Shown piece by piece: positions 43,314 to 52,059 of a stretch of DNA of 64,000 bases; position 1 is the first letter of the stretch, and each line of letters starts with the position of its first letter. The notes beneath the pieces are model-generated. The model saw only the letters and a program-made list of their open reading frames with translations. It was not told where the DNA came from and searched no databases. The stretch comes from Bifidobacterium tissieri (GTDB lineage: Bacteria; Actinomycetota; Actinomycetes; Actinomycetales; Bifidobacteriaceae). The translations under genes were made by a program, and so were the position numbers. The stretch is from contig NZ_MWWV01000002.1 in assembly GCF_002259645.1 (NCBI RefSeq), forward strand, positions 62,001 through 126,000, in the 5' to 3' direction.

Positions 43314-44624
43314 CTATGCCTCGTCGCCGGCCTTCGCCGCGTGACGACCGATCGGCAACAGTCCGGCGCATACGAAGATCACCAAACCAATGCACAGGAT
43401 GATGAGCATGGGTTCGGATCCGGCGTTCCACCAACCCTCGCCGCGGTACAGCACCGCACGCACACCGTCGCCGATGAACCGCTGCGGAGCCCAACCATAG
43501 ATCCAGTCGCGCCAGAAGTCGGGCAGCAGCTCATACGGGAACAGACCGCTGGTCATGCCCAGTCCCAGTCCCAGCACCGCGCAGATCAAGCCCAGCGGGC
43601 GGCTGATGTTCATCAGTCCCATGAACACGGTCATCAGCGCAAAGCTCGCCAGCCACAGGAACAGAACCATGGAACCAGGCAGCCATCCGGAGCCGAGCAT
43701 GGCGAAAATGCAATCAGCGCCGAGCGCCACGCACAGCGACCAGACCAGACCCGTGCCGAGTTGCACGCCGAATACCGTCCATCGCTGCGTGCGGCTGTCA
43801 TACGACTTGCGTCCGATAGTCATCACACATAGCAGCGACACGATCATCGACAGCATGTACGTCGGCATGATGAGCACGTTCTGTCCCATCATGGCGGCCG
43901 TCGGCAGGGAGCTGTTGGTCTTCACGTCTCCTTCGTTGAGCGTGGTGGTCTTCACCGTGGCGCCGGTTTTCTCCAGCATGGCGGGCAGACTCTGCTTGAG
44001 CAGATTGGCCAGCATCGGGCTCTTGGCGTTGTCGATGGTCAGTTCGACGGTCGGCGCATTCTTGGAATCCGCGACGGACGACGTCGACGCACCGGACGCA
44101 GCACCAGACGCCGTCTGCTGTTCGGCGAGCGCCTTCTGCATGGCGGCCTGCACGAAAGCCTGCGCCGCATCACCGGTCAGCCCCTGGGCCTGCGCCTGAG
44201 TCTGGGCCTGCGCCATGACCTGAGCCAGCTTGGTGGCGGACTCGATGCTCGACTTGGCCTCGGCCTGCTTGACAGCCACCTGCTTGGCGGTGAAGTCCTT
44301 GGGGATCACGATCGCCGCATAGTACTCGTGGTTGTCGAATCCTTCGTCAAGCTGTTCGCGACTGTCCACCTTGTGCCACGAGATCGCCTGAGTCTCGTCG
44401 GAGTCGGCCGACGCGGAGGTCATCTTGTCGACGAGCGTGTCGCCGATATTCGTAGTTCCCTGTGCGGTCTGTGCGCCTTCGTCAAGCGACAGTATGGCGA
44501 CGGGCACCTCCTTGATGTTGGCGTTCATCATCGGATAGAACATCAGCGCCATCAGGCACGACACCGCGGCGATGGCCACCAGCGGAACGATGTATTTGGC
44601 GTATTGCTGTATCTGCGCACGCAT
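43314..44624 (-). CDS. YhgE/Pip-type (ABC-2 superfamily) membrane protein
   Basis: A 436-residue membrane protein with one N-terminal helix (YIVPLVAIAAVSCLMALMFYP), an extracytoplasmic domain of about 210 residues, rich in Ala/Gln with a coiled-coil-like stretch (QAQTQAQAQGL), and about five C-terminal helices (MLSMIVSLLCVMTIG, GLICAVLGLGLGMTSG, ILCIGLVIFVCAGLLPIG). The start NIKEVPVAILSLDEG is the 'new value' strand common to the YhgE/Pip and ABC-2 permease families, involved in export or secretion (in some relatives of type VII or phage-receptor function). No ATPase gene adjoins. The specific role is unknown. Confidence 0.75.
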   Translation of the reverse strand: MRAQIQQYAKYIVPLVAIAAVSCLMALMFYPMMNANIKEVPVAILSLDEGAQTAQGTTNIGDTLVDKMTSASADSDETQAISWHKVDSREQLDEGFDNHEYYAAIVIPKDFTAKQVAVKQAEAKSSIESATKLAQVMAQAQTQAQAQGLTGDAAQAFVQAAMQKALAEQQTASGAASGASTSSVADSKNAPTVELTIDNAKSPMLANLLKQSLPAMLEKTGATVKTTTLNEGDVKTNSSLPTAAMMGQNVLIMPTYMLSMIVSLLCVMTIGRKSYDSRTQRWTVFGVQLGTGLVWSLCVALGADCIFAMLGSGWLPGSMVLFLWLASFALMTVFMGLMNISRPLGLICAVLGLGLGMTSGLFPYELLPDFWRDWIYGWAPQRFIGDGVRAVLYRGEGWWNAGSEPMLIILCIGLVIFVCAGLLPIGRHAAKAGDEA

Positions 44625-44873
44625 GTTTCCCTCTTTTCCGATTACGGTTCACGACTCGCATTACCCGCGATTCGCTTCATGCACGCACTGAGTTTATTCA
44701 TCACTCTGTTGAATAAAAATCATCAATATGCAATACGGTGTCGAGTTATTAATGATGCGCACGCAACCGCACGACGAGAGTACGATGAATCAGCAACGAT
44801 CAGAATCAATCGTGCGCCCATCATTCCCACCCAGATGAACGCACACGAACGCAGTAGAAATGGAACCGCAACG

Positions 44874-45398
44874 ATGCAGACCACTATAGTGATGACAGCT
44901 CCGTTTATTCTTACCGGTCTTCCTCTGATCATCGTGGGACTCGTCATCATCGCGCACCAGCGCAACAAGATACAGCGATGCGTTGCCGTCACCACCGGCT
45001 GGGTGGTCGACTACAAATACGGCAACGATTGCGTCTGCCCCATACTGGGCTATCAGGCGAACGGCCGAAACTACAAGATCACACGCAAATTCCGGGGCAT
45101 CATCACCACAACCAAGATCACGCCGACGAATCCCTACGTGGACTCGGGAGCCTATGTATCAGACAAGGACGTATTGCATCTCAAAGCCGGCATGGTCACC
45201 AACTACAGGGCCGTGGCGGAACGTCTATGGCCGAAAGGCACCGCGATGCCGGTGTACTACGATCCGGAGAACCCCTCTCGGGCGTTCGCGCAGCGCATTC
45301 CGAACTACACACCCATCCTCGCCATCATCCTGCTGGCGATCGGCGCGGTCGAACTGGCGGCCGCCTTCGCCATCGGCATTGCACTGACGTTCCTCTGA
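44874..45398 (+). CDS. DUF3592-type membrane protein
   Basis: A 174-residue protein with an N-terminal helix (APFILTGLPLIIVGLVIIAH), a soluble domain with the DUF3592 course (VAVTTGWVVDYKYGND, PILGYQANGRNYKIT, GTAMPVYYDPENPSRAF) and a C-terminal helix pair (ILAIILLAIGAVELAAAFAI). The function of the family is unknown. The ATG at 44874 is my choice; an ATG 13 codons upstream is possible, and neither has a strong ribosome binding site. Longer starts would run over the divergent neighbour and are accidental. Confidence 0.7.
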   Translation: MQTTIVMTAPFILTGLPLIIVGLVIIAHQRNKIQRCVAVTTGWVVDYKYGNDCVCPILGYQANGRNYKITRKFRGIITTTKITPTNPYVDSGAYVSDKDVLHLKAGMVTNYRAVAERLWPKGTAMPVYYDPENPSRAFAQRIPNYTPILAIILLAIGAVELAAAFAIGIALTFL

Positions 45399-45426
45399 TC
45401 GTGACCGCTGCAGGCATACCAGGACT

Positions 45427-46845
45427 TCAGCGGTCACCCCAACGCAATAGCTCGAAAACGAGAATACACGCAAGCAGCGCGGCCGACGCCAGAAACACCG
45501 CCCTCAGAGCCAGTGTGAGCGACGGCAGAAACGTGGCGACGACACCGAACACCGCCACGCCGACCGAACCGCCGACCTGACGGAACGTGTTGAACATGGC
45601 CGACGCGATGCCAGCCTGTGCCGCATCCACGCTCTTGAGCACCACACCGGCCGCGGCGGGCGTGGTGATCGCCGCGCCGAATCCGACTACACTCAGACCA
45701 GTCGCGATCACCCACACGGGAATGGGCGCAGGATAGAGGAATTCGAACAGGAATCCGACGATCATGATCGAAAGTCCCATCGTGATCGAAAACTTCGAAC
45801 CATGCGCGGTGATGATCCGACCGCCGATGAGGTTGCCGAAGATCGTGACGAACGCACTCGGCACGAACACAAGACCTGCTGCGAACGCGCCCATGCCGAG
45901 TTCGGTCTGCAGAAACATCGTGCAGATGAACACCATGCCATACCAGTTGAAGATCATCACAAAACCGATCATCAATGCCACCTGCATGCCACGAATGCGG
46001 AACAGTCGCAATGGCATCATTGGCGCACGAACTCGAGCCTGGGAGATCACAAACGCCACCAATGCGACCACGCCGGCCCCAAACAGCCCCCACGCACGGA
46101 GTGACGAAACGCCGAGCGAGCCGATCTCGATAATCCCGGCAATGAACAGCACGAAACCGAGCAACGCCAACGTCTGCCCCACCCAATCGAACGGTTTGAT
46201 TCGACGCGGCGAAGGCGCGATGCGTACTGCGAGCACCAACACAAGCAGGCAGAACGGCACGTTGATCGCAAAGACCAGACTCCAATGGATCGGCGTCAAC
46301 AGACCTCCGAGCAACGGCCCCACAGCGGAGGCGCTCGCTCCGCCGGCACCCCATAGGGCGAGCGCCCATGCGCGACGTCTCGGTTCGGGATTCGCTTCGT
46401 TGATCAGCGCCATCGATGCCGGCAGAATCAGCGCGGATGCCACGCCAAGCAGACAGCGTCCAACAACAAGCACCATCATCGACCAGGCAAATGAGCTGAA
46501 CAGCGATGCGGCGGCAAACAGCGTCGCGCCGAACACAAACACACGTTTGGCACCCCAGCGATCGGAAAGATTGCCGCACAACAGCAGCAATGCGGCGAAC
46601 AGCAGACTGTAGCCGTCAACCACCCACTGCTGGGTGGCCATGTCCCCGCCGAGATCACGCGCGATGGTCGGCAACGCCACGTTCACGATGAGCACGTCCA
46701 TGCCGACGAGGAACGACGCGACCGACGCCGCAACCGTGGTCGCCAGCGCCGAGCCTCCCGCCCGTGTCCCCATACCAGTCATCGTCTTCATACCGTCTCT
46801 CGACTCCATCGTTTCCCTCGCCTCCATCATTGCCGCAGCACTCAC
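45427..46845 (-). CDS. MFS drug exporter (DHA2 type)
   Basis: A protein of up to 472 residues with 14 expected helices. MDVLIVNVALPTIARDLGGD is motif D1 of drug:H+ antiporters and QQWVVDGYSLLFAALLLLCG the following helix; GNLSDRWGAKRVF is motif A and GGASASAVGPLLGGLL motif C. It exports toxic compounds by proton antiport. The first about 30 residues are unusually Met-rich (six Met), so the start is uncertain; the GTG at 46845 and an ATG at about residue 13, which follows GGAGG, are both possible. Divergent from a LysR gene 144 bp away, its likely regulator. Confidence 0.87.
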   Translation of the reverse strand: MSAAAMMEARETMESRDGMKTMTGMGTRAGGSALATTVAASVASFLVGMDVLIVNVALPTIARDLGGDMATQQWVVDGYSLLFAALLLLCGNLSDRWGAKRVFVFGATLFAAASLFSSFAWSMMVLVVGRCLLGVASALILPASMALINEANPEPRRRAWALALWGAGGASASAVGPLLGGLLTPIHWSLVFAINVPFCLLVLVLAVRIAPSPRRIKPFDWVGQTLALLGFVLFIAGIIEIGSLGVSSLRAWGLFGAGVVALVAFVISQARVRAPMMPLRLFRIRGMQVALMIGFVMIFNWYGMVFICTMFLQTELGMGAFAAGLVFVPSAFVTIFGNLIGGRIITAHGSKFSITMGLSIMIVGFLFEFLYPAPIPVWVIATGLSVVGFGAAITTPAAAGVVLKSVDAAQAGIASAMFNTFRQVGGSVGVAVFGVVATFLPSLTLALRAVFLASAALLACILVFELLRWGDR

Positions 46846-46954
46846 CCCTCGCCCTTCGGCATCGTATATTCATCTGGTTATCGCAGCAGATATACTATGA
46901 CGCAAGAACCGCGGAAAACAGCCATTAGTAAACGGTTTTGGTTGACGGATCATA

Positions 46955-46965
46955 AACCATTGGTT
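46955..46965. promoter_or_regulatory. Dyad between divergent MFS and LysR genes
   Basis: AACCATTGGTT is a perfect palindrome with a single central base, 24 bp before the LysR ATG. GGTTTTGGTT just upstream (46934-46943) is a second half-site-like match. Position fits a LysR autoregulatory site that also serves the exporter. Confidence 0.45.
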
Positions 46966-46989
46966 CATGGAGGATATTCAGGAGGCAAC

Positions 46990-47889
46990 ATGTACGATCG
47001 ACGACTCGACGCGGTGATCGCCGCCGCGGAACTCGGCAGCTTCGCCAGGGCGGGCCGTCAGCTGCATATCTCCACGCCGGCGGTGGTCAAACAGGTGAAC
47101 ACCTTCGAGCAGGAATATGGCATCACACTGTTCGATCGGTCACGAAGCGGCGTCAGGCTCACCGCCGCAGGCGAGGGGTTCGTAGCGGATGCATTGCCGA
47201 TCATCGACCGATGTCGGGAGATTCTGCGTCGGGTCCGCAATCGCGCTGAATCAGCGTCCGACCCTATTCGTCTCGGCGTATCGATGCTCCGTTCCGGACG
47301 CCGCATCCTCGATCTGTGGCAACGCGACGCCCGACGGCACCCGCAGATCCGTCTGGAACTCGTCTCCATGCCCGACGATCGCCAGTCCATCGACGACATC
47401 ATCACGCATCTCGGCGAACAGGTCGATATGATCTCCACCGCGTTCGACGCCGAATCATGGCACGGTGTCTGCAATACGCTGACGCTTGCCGTCGAGCCGC
47501 TATGCATCGCCGTTCCGCGCGAGCATCGGCTCGCAAGACTCCCCCGCGTCACACTCGACGATCTTCAAGGCGAACGAGTTCGCATCATCCGACGTCATCA
47601 TGGCGGCAATGATCACGCCCGGGACATGCTCGAACGGCATTCCGGCATCGAACTCGTGGATATCGACCATTACGACCTTGACGTGTCCAACCAGTGCGCG
47701 CAGATCGGCGATCTGCTCATCACCAAACCGATGTGGGACGGTGTGCATCCGCAACTTGTCAATGTCGCCGTGGACTGGCCGGAACCCGTCGAATTATCGT
47801 ATGGACTGCTGTACGCACTCCATCCCGAACCGCAGGTGCGCGACTTCGTCGAGCGCATCCGCGAGCTCAATGGCATGCGCGGCGCGTAG
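46990..47889 (+). CDS. LysR-family transcriptional regulator
   Basis: A 299-residue regulator. The N-terminus MYDRRLDAVIAAAELGSFAR, AAGRQLHISTPAVVKQVNTF and GITLFDRSRSGVRLTAAGEG is a textbook LysR helix-turn-helix and linker. The effector domain (PIRLGVSMLRSGR on) is intact to the end. The ATG at 46990 is preceded by GGAGG at 5 nt; the frame is open 31 codons upstream by chance. Divergent from the MFS exporter. Confidence 0.88.
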   Translation: MYDRRLDAVIAAAELGSFARAGRQLHISTPAVVKQVNTFEQEYGITLFDRSRSGVRLTAAGEGFVADALPIIDRCREILRRVRNRAESASDPIRLGVSMLRSGRRILDLWQRDARRHPQIRLELVSMPDDRQSIDDIITHLGEQVDMISTAFDAESWHGVCNTLTLAVEPLCIAVPREHRLARLPRVTLDDLQGERVRIIRRHHGGNDHARDMLERHSGIELVDIDHYDLDVSNQCAQIGDLLITKPMWDGVHPQLVNVAVDWPEPVELSYGLLYALHPEPQVRDFVERIRELNGMRGA

Positions 47890-47951
47890 TGGTGCATAGG
47901 AGAGGCGGATCAATCCCGGACAGGATTCGACTCCGCCGCCAGCCGCCAGTT

Positions 47952-48290
47952 TTAGTCGAGTTCGGCGGCGAGCCGCTCCTTATACTGTTCTCCCCACTGC
48001 CACATGGCGTCCACCACGAGCTTCAGACTGCGACCGGTGTCGGTGAGCGAATATTCCACCCTCGGAGGCACTTCGGCGTAGACCCTGCGATTCACCAGAC
48101 CGTCCTCCTCCATCTGCCGCAGATTCGACGTCAGTACCTTCTGCGAGATATTGCCGATGGATCGGCGGAGTTCGCCGAACCGCTTGGTGCCGTCCAGCAG
48201 ATCACGCACGATAAGCATCTTCCATTTGTCGGAGATCAGCGTGAGCGTGGTTTCCACGGGACACGCCGGAAGCTGTTCCAAAGTCGGCAT
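47952..48290 (-). CDS. HxlR-family transcriptional regulator
   Basis: A 112-residue one-domain winged helix protein. PACPVETTLTLISDKWKMLI carries the single family Cys near the N-terminus and the DKWKxLIxRxL core; RFGELRRSIGNISQKVLTSN and LRQMEEDGLV form the recognition and wing region; the end (MWQWGEQY) is the dimer helix. HxlR proteins often sense electrophiles or formaldehyde through the Cys. The ATG at 48290 has GGGAGG at the right distance. Divergent from an NAD(P)-binding oxidoreductase gene, its probable target. Confidence 0.9.
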   Translation of the reverse strand: MPTLEQLPACPVETTLTLISDKWKMLIVRDLLDGTKRFGELRRSIGNISQKVLTSNLRQMEEDGLVNRRVYAEVPPRVEYSLTDTGRSLKLVVDAMWQWGEQYKERLAAELD

Positions 48291-48345
48291 TGTCAACCTC
48301 CCGATAATCGTTGCAATCATTCAATGGTTTCCAAAAGGTAACTAT

Positions 48346-48361
48346 GGCACTTTATGGTGCC
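48346..48361. promoter_or_regulatory. Dyad between HxlR and NAD(P)-binding protein genes
   Basis: GGCAC and GTGCC arms around TTTATG. It lies in the 188-bp divergent region and may be the HxlR operator. Confidence 0.35.
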
Positions 48362-48478
48362 TTCTTCCTTTATGAACCATATATCAATAATCTACTGAAT
48401 TGTCGACGGAAACACCACCGTCATACGGAAAGCAAACAACGAACGAATACCCATGAAGTAACCGTAAAGGAGAATCCC

Positions 48479-49117
48479 ATGACCCGAATCGCAGTCATCG
48501 CAGCCAACGGCAAGGCCGGACGCCTCATCGTCAAGGAGGCCGTGGATCGCGGTCTCGACGTCACCGCGGTCGTGCGCGGCGAGAACCGCACCGTCGCACA
48601 GCACGCCATCGTCAAGGATCTGTTCGACCTGACCGCCGCCGATCTCGCCGACTTCGACGTAGTCGTAGACGCCTTCGGCGCATGGACGCCGGACACGCTC
48701 GACCAGCATTCCACGTCGATCAACCATCTGGCCGATATCCTCTCCGGAACGGACACCCGACTGATCGTCGTTGGAGGCGCCGGCAGCCTGTACGTCAATC
48801 CGGAGCATACGCTGCAGCTGTTCGACACCCCGGAATTCCCCGACGAATACGTGCCGCTGTCGAAGGCGCAGGGTGCCGCACTCGACGAGATCCGCAAGCG
48901 CGATGATGTGCGCTGGACGTTCGTCTCCCCCGCCGCCGAGTTCCTCGCCGACGGCGATCGCACGGGCAGCTACGTGCTGACCGGCGAGGAGCTGACGACG
49001 GATGAGGACGGAAAGAGCGAGATCAGCTACGCCGACTACGCCATCGCCATCATCGACGAGGCGACCGCGGATGCCGATCACGCCCACGTCGGCGAGCGCA
49101 TCTCCGTCCGCTGGTAG
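48479..49117 (+). CDS. NAD(P)-binding protein (NmrA/atypical SDR type)
   Basis: A 212-residue Rossmann-fold protein. MTRIAVIAANGKAGRLIVKE is the dinucleotide-binding start of atypical SDRs (a variant of GATGxxG), followed by VTAVVRGENRT, DVVVDAFGAW and LIVVGGAGSLYV. The set is like YwnB/NmrA-type reductases induced by electrophile stress. AAAGGAGA precedes the ATG. Divergent from the HxlR gene and followed by palindromic repeat copy C. Confidence 0.87.
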   Translation: MTRIAVIAANGKAGRLIVKEAVDRGLDVTAVVRGENRTVAQHAIVKDLFDLTAADLADFDVVVDAFGAWTPDTLDQHSTSINHLADILSGTDTRLIVVGGAGSLYVNPEHTLQLFDTPEFPDEYVPLSKAQGAALDEIRKRDDVRWTFVSPAAEFLADGDRTGSYVLTGEELTTDEDGKSEISYADYAIAIIDEATADADHAHVGERISVRW

Positions 49118-49148
49118 CGACAGCGACAAGCCGATTCGCCGCCCAACC

Positions 49149-49260
49149 TACGGGCTGAAAAAGACGAAATCCGTAATTCGTAGTGGTTTGCGGACGTTTC
49201 TACGCCTCAAAACGTCTGTACACCACTACGAATCGGCAAAACCGTCTTTTTCGGCCCGTA
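49149..49260. repeat. Palindromic intergenic repeat, copy C
   Basis: TACGGGC...GCCCGTA arms with AATTCGTAGTGGTTTGCGGA inside. It fills the gap between the convergent oxidoreductase and AbiEi-like genes and ends 2 bp before the stop of the latter. Confidence 0.9.
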
Positions 49261-49262
49261 AT

Positions 49263-50228
49263 TTACCCTGCACCTCCGCGAACAGGTATCCGGGCATCAT
49301 CCAATTTGCGGATCAACGCCGATGGATTGTTGAGTTCGTTGTAGTAGAAGCGGATCGTGTCAACGCCCTGTCTTGCAAGGCACTGCTGACGCCGCCGCTC
49401 CTCATCCACCACCTCACGAATTGTCTTCCGCCCCGTCATGTTCGGATCCACGTACTTTCTTGTGCCGTCGAATTCACCGGCGACTTTCGTACCATCATCA
49501 CGAATCCATAGGAAATCCACGCGATGCGTACGATTTGCAACATCCAGACAGGGGAAAACAGCCTGCACATCCTGTACGGGGCGGCCCACCATATCGAACA
49601 CAGCCCTCGCCTCCGATTCGCCTCCATTCTCACTTCGACCATCCGCACGATCGAACGCATGCCGCACCGCGCTACGCCTTCTCGTATATTTCACTGACTC
49701 AGGATAGGCATTCAGCACATTCTGCTCTACCAGACCAATGCGCAGAGCGCAGTCCAATGGGGCAACGGCATCGCGAAGCGGCAGACGGGCGGCGCAATCA
49801 AACAGCGTACGCAACACATCGGTCACCTGTACGCCATCGACGATAACGATATCGGGATGCGCCATGGGATAGTGGGCCAGACGATTCGTATTGCGATAAT
49901 GCGTCCCGGGTTTGGCAACGATGCAAATCGGGAGCAACAATCGATAGGAGCAATCCAGCCTATGCATAATGGCTGCGGTGGGACCGCAGAACACCCACGT
50001 CGGATGCTTCTTGGCCAACGCACGAACCACATGACGAGTCTTGTCATGTCCACTCAACTTTTCCCAATATTCGGTCTCGGCATATAGGCCACGGTCCACC
50101 CGTACAATATCGCCGGTCAGCACACGACGAGACACCGCTTTGATGTCCGCGTCACTGAGCGGCATTGCGCATCGTTGCTCTTGTCGGGCGGCGGCGAAGA
50201 GCTTTTCCAGCGACTGATGGTTCCTCAT
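49263..50228 (-). CDS. AbiEi-like winged-helix protein with a C-terminal Vsr/DUF559-type nuclease-like domain
   Basis: A 321-residue protein. The N-terminal about 90 residues (IKAVSRRVLTGDIVRVDRGL, YAETEYW, THPTWVFCGPTAAIMH-like stretch KKHPTWVFCGPTAAIMH) follow the AbiEi antitoxin-type winged helix; the middle has the AbiEi_4-like VTDVLRTLFDCAARLPLRDA. The C-terminal about 110 residues (SEARAVFDMVG, VDFLWIRDDGTKVAGEFDGT, RRRQQCLARQGVDTIRFYYN) have the E-D-E-X-(D) layout of very-short-patch-repair/DUF559 nucleases. Such solitary proteins are common in Actinobacteria and their role is unclear; no partner AbiEii toxin adjoins. There is no ribosome binding site before the ATG, so the mRNA may be leaderless. 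Confidence 0.72.
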   Translation of the reverse strand: MRNHQSLEKLFAAARQEQRCAMPLSDADIKAVSRRVLTGDIVRVDRGLYAETEYWEKLSGHDKTRHVVRALAKKHPTWVFCGPTAAIMHRLDCSYRLLLPICIVAKPGTHYRNTNRLAHYPMAHPDIVIVDGVQVTDVLRTLFDCAARLPLRDAVAPLDCALRIGLVEQNVLNAYPESVKYTRRRSAVRHAFDRADGRSENGGESEARAVFDMVGRPVQDVQAVFPCLDVANRTHRVDFLWIRDDGTKVAGEFDGTRKYVDPNMTGRKTIREVVDEERRRQQCLARQGVDTIRFYYNELNNPSALIRKLDDARIPVRGGAG

Positions 50229-50302
50229 ATATCGAGATTAGAGGCATTCGGGAAATCAACTCGCCGCCCAATTCCCCCGTTGACCCCCGTACTCGGCATT
50301 TT

Positions 50303-50412
50303 ACTGGCCAAAAAAGACGGTTTTGGCAATTCGTAGTGGTGTACGGACGTTTTGAAGCGCAGAAACGTCCGGAAACCACTACGAATCGGCGAGAACGTCT
50401 TTTTCAGCCCGT
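50303..50412. repeat. Palindromic intergenic repeat, copy D
   Basis: Left end ACTGGCCAAAAAAGACGG, right end CGTCTTTTTCAGCCCGT, and the shared AATTCGTAGTGGTGTACGGA centre. The left closing arm has mutated (TGGCC for CGGGC). It lies between two genes on the minus strand (AbiEi-like start, PadR end). Confidence 0.88.
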
Positions 50413-50433
50413 GATGTCATTCCGCCGGCGCTG

Positions 50434-50967
50434 TCAGATCGAGCTCAGATCGAGTTCGCCACGCAGCCAGTCGAGTTCGGCGGCGATCTCGGCGTCGTGC
50501 ACGCGGATAATGCCTCGACGGTAGGGGTCGTCGATCTGATCGATCGATAGCGGGTTGCCAGCGTCGCAGTAGAAGAAGTGGACATCCTGACGGCTCAGCA
50601 GGTCGTATCGACGACGAAGCACGGCATCGCGGTCAGCTTTATCGGGCACCACGGAGAGGAACGTGAGCACGACCGTCCATCGCGTGATATCGGTGAGGTT
50701 GAAACCACTGGTGTTCTTCAGCTCCTCGATCAGCCGATCGCGGCCGGCATCCAGCAGTGTGAACACGCGACGCTGACGCCCATCGCGAGGCTCCGACCGT
50801 TCCGAAATCAGACCGGCCTTGGTCAGCCTCGCCGTCGCGGGGTAGATTGCGCCATCGCTGAATTTTCTCGCGTACCCCTGCAGTTGTTCCATTTTTTTGC
50901 GCAGTTCGTATCCGCACATGGATTTCTCCGAAAGAAACCCCAGAATCATCATTTCTATCAGGCTCAT
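50434..50967 (-). CDS. PadR-family transcriptional regulator
   Basis: A 177-residue regulator. MILGFLSEKSMCGYELRKKM and FSDGAIYPATARLTKAGLIS are the PadR winged helix; the C-terminal helices (about 95-177) are the Vir_act_alpha_C-like dimerisation part. PadR proteins repress stress or detoxification genes. It is divergent from an F420-reductase-like gene and the gap has a long near-perfect inverted repeat, its likely operator. Confidence 0.9.
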   Translation of the reverse strand: MSLIEMMILGFLSEKSMCGYELRKKMEQLQGYARKFSDGAIYPATARLTKAGLISERSEPRDGRQRRVFTLLDAGRDRLIEELKNTSGFNLTDITRWTVVLTFLSVVPDKADRDAVLRRRYDLLSRQDVHFFYCDAGNPLSIDQIDDPYRRGIIRVHDAEIAAELDWLRGELDLSSI

Positions 50968-51002
50968 GACTTCATAATACCTCGTTTCGACACGCCGCGT
51001 TT

Positions 51003-51071
51003 CGACATATCTCTATTCGAGGTATATAGTCATAACCAACACTTCGAAATACCTCGATTAGAGATATGTCG
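51003..51071. promoter_or_regulatory. PadR operator candidate: 23-bp inverted repeat plus half-sites
   Basis: The arms 51003-51025 (beginning CGACATATCTCTA, ending CGAGGTAT) and 51049-51071 are complementary with one mismatch across a 23-bp centre. Further partial matches (AATACCTCGTTTCGACA near 50976 and TTTCGACAT near 51000) extend the array toward padR. The arrangement covers the promoters of both divergent genes. Confidence 0.7.
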
Positions 51072-51126
51072 AAGCGAGATACAAGCTGTTGACTCAATAC
51101 ACACAACATGTGGAAAGGAACACATC

Positions 51127-51747
51127 ATGAGCACCATCACCATCTTCGGCGCAGGCAACATCGGATCCGCAGTGGCGGGCATCGCGGTCAAGGCCGGAGC
51201 AACTGTGCAGGTCATCGACCGCAATCCCGACAAGGCCTCCGCAGCGGCGGAGGGCGTTACCGGCGCGAAGTTCGGCACCGCCGAGATCGCCGGCGACATC
51301 GTCGTGCTCGCCCTGCCGTTCCCCGCATACGACGACGTCATCGCCGCCTACGGCGACCAGCTGGCCGGTAAGACCATCGTCGATCCGTCGAACCCGATCG
51401 ACTTCGGTACCTTCGACTTGGCCCTGCCGAAGGGCGCACAGTCCGCCGCCGAATACCTGGCCGGCAAGCTTCCGCAGTCCACGATCGTCAAGGCGTTCAA
51501 CACCAACTTCGCCGCCACGCTGGCCGCCGGCGTCATCGACGGCGCACCGACCGTGGCACAGCTGGCCTCCGACGACGAAAACGCCAAGAAGGCCGTCGCC
51601 GCATTCATTGAGGGCGCCGGTCTGAAGACCGTGGACGCCGGCCCGCTCAAGCGCGCCCAGTACCTCGAAGGCTACGGCGCCCTGCAGATCATCCTCGGCG
51701 TGACCGAGCAGACCCCGTGGACCGGCGGCTTCAAGGTTGTGAAGTAA
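51127..51747 (+). CDS. NADPH-dependent F420 reductase-like (NADP oxidoreductase) protein
   Basis: A 206-residue Rossmann protein. MSTITIFGAGNIGSAVAGIA is the dinucleotide-binding start and VIDRNPDKA the 2'-phosphate region suggesting NADP. VLALPFPAYDDVIAAYGDQL, DPSNPIDFG and STIVKAFNTNFA follow the F420:NADP oxidoreductase family. Bifidobacteria are not known to make F420, so another electron partner is likely. GGAAAGGAAC precedes the ATG. Divergent from PadR. Confidence 0.85.
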   Translation: MSTITIFGAGNIGSAVAGIAVKAGATVQVIDRNPDKASAAAEGVTGAKFGTAEIAGDIVVLALPFPAYDDVIAAYGDQLAGKTIVDPSNPIDFGTFDLALPKGAQSAAEYLAGKLPQSTIVKAFNTNFAATLAAGVIDGAPTVAQLASDDENAKKAVAAFIEGAGLKTVDAGPLKRAQYLEGYGALQIILGVTEQTPWTGGFKVVK

Positions 51748-51837
51748 TAGCTGACCATGGCCGGATCAGCGTTCCCTCTTCGGAGATCAAGATAAGGGTA
51801 TTCGGGAAACAACTCGATGCCCCGTACCGAGCATTTG

Positions 51838-51947
51838 ACGGGCTGAAAAAGACGGTTCCGACAATTCGTAGTGGTTTACGGACGCTTTGAGACACAGAAA
51901 CTTCCGTAAACCACTACGAATTACAGATTTCGTCTTTTCCAGCCCGT
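51838..51947. repeat. Palindromic intergenic repeat, copy E
   Basis: ACGGGCTGAAAAAGACGG at the left and CGTCTTTTCCAGCCCGT at the right, with ATTCGTAGTGGTTTACGGAC between. It lies between two plus-strand genes. Confidence 0.9.
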
Positions 51948-51989
51948 TATTTCACGTGGACGAACCGTTTCGTCCATGCAGCGCGAATA

Positions 51990-52003
51990 TGTACGTTCGT
52001 ACA
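51990..52003. promoter_or_regulatory. Small dyad upstream of the acetyltransferase gene
   Basis: TGTACG and CGTACA around TT, about 57 bp before the start of the acetyltransferase gene. It could be an operator; no regulator is assigned. Confidence 0.3.
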
Positions 52004-52059
52004 CATTCCGCGTTATCATGATCGACATGAGCGAACACATCACACGCAACGGAGCGAGC

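Noticed and set aside
44328-44873. Upstream extension of the DUF3592 protein
   Set aside because: It overlaps the start of the oppositely oriented Pip/YhgE-like gene and has no family match.
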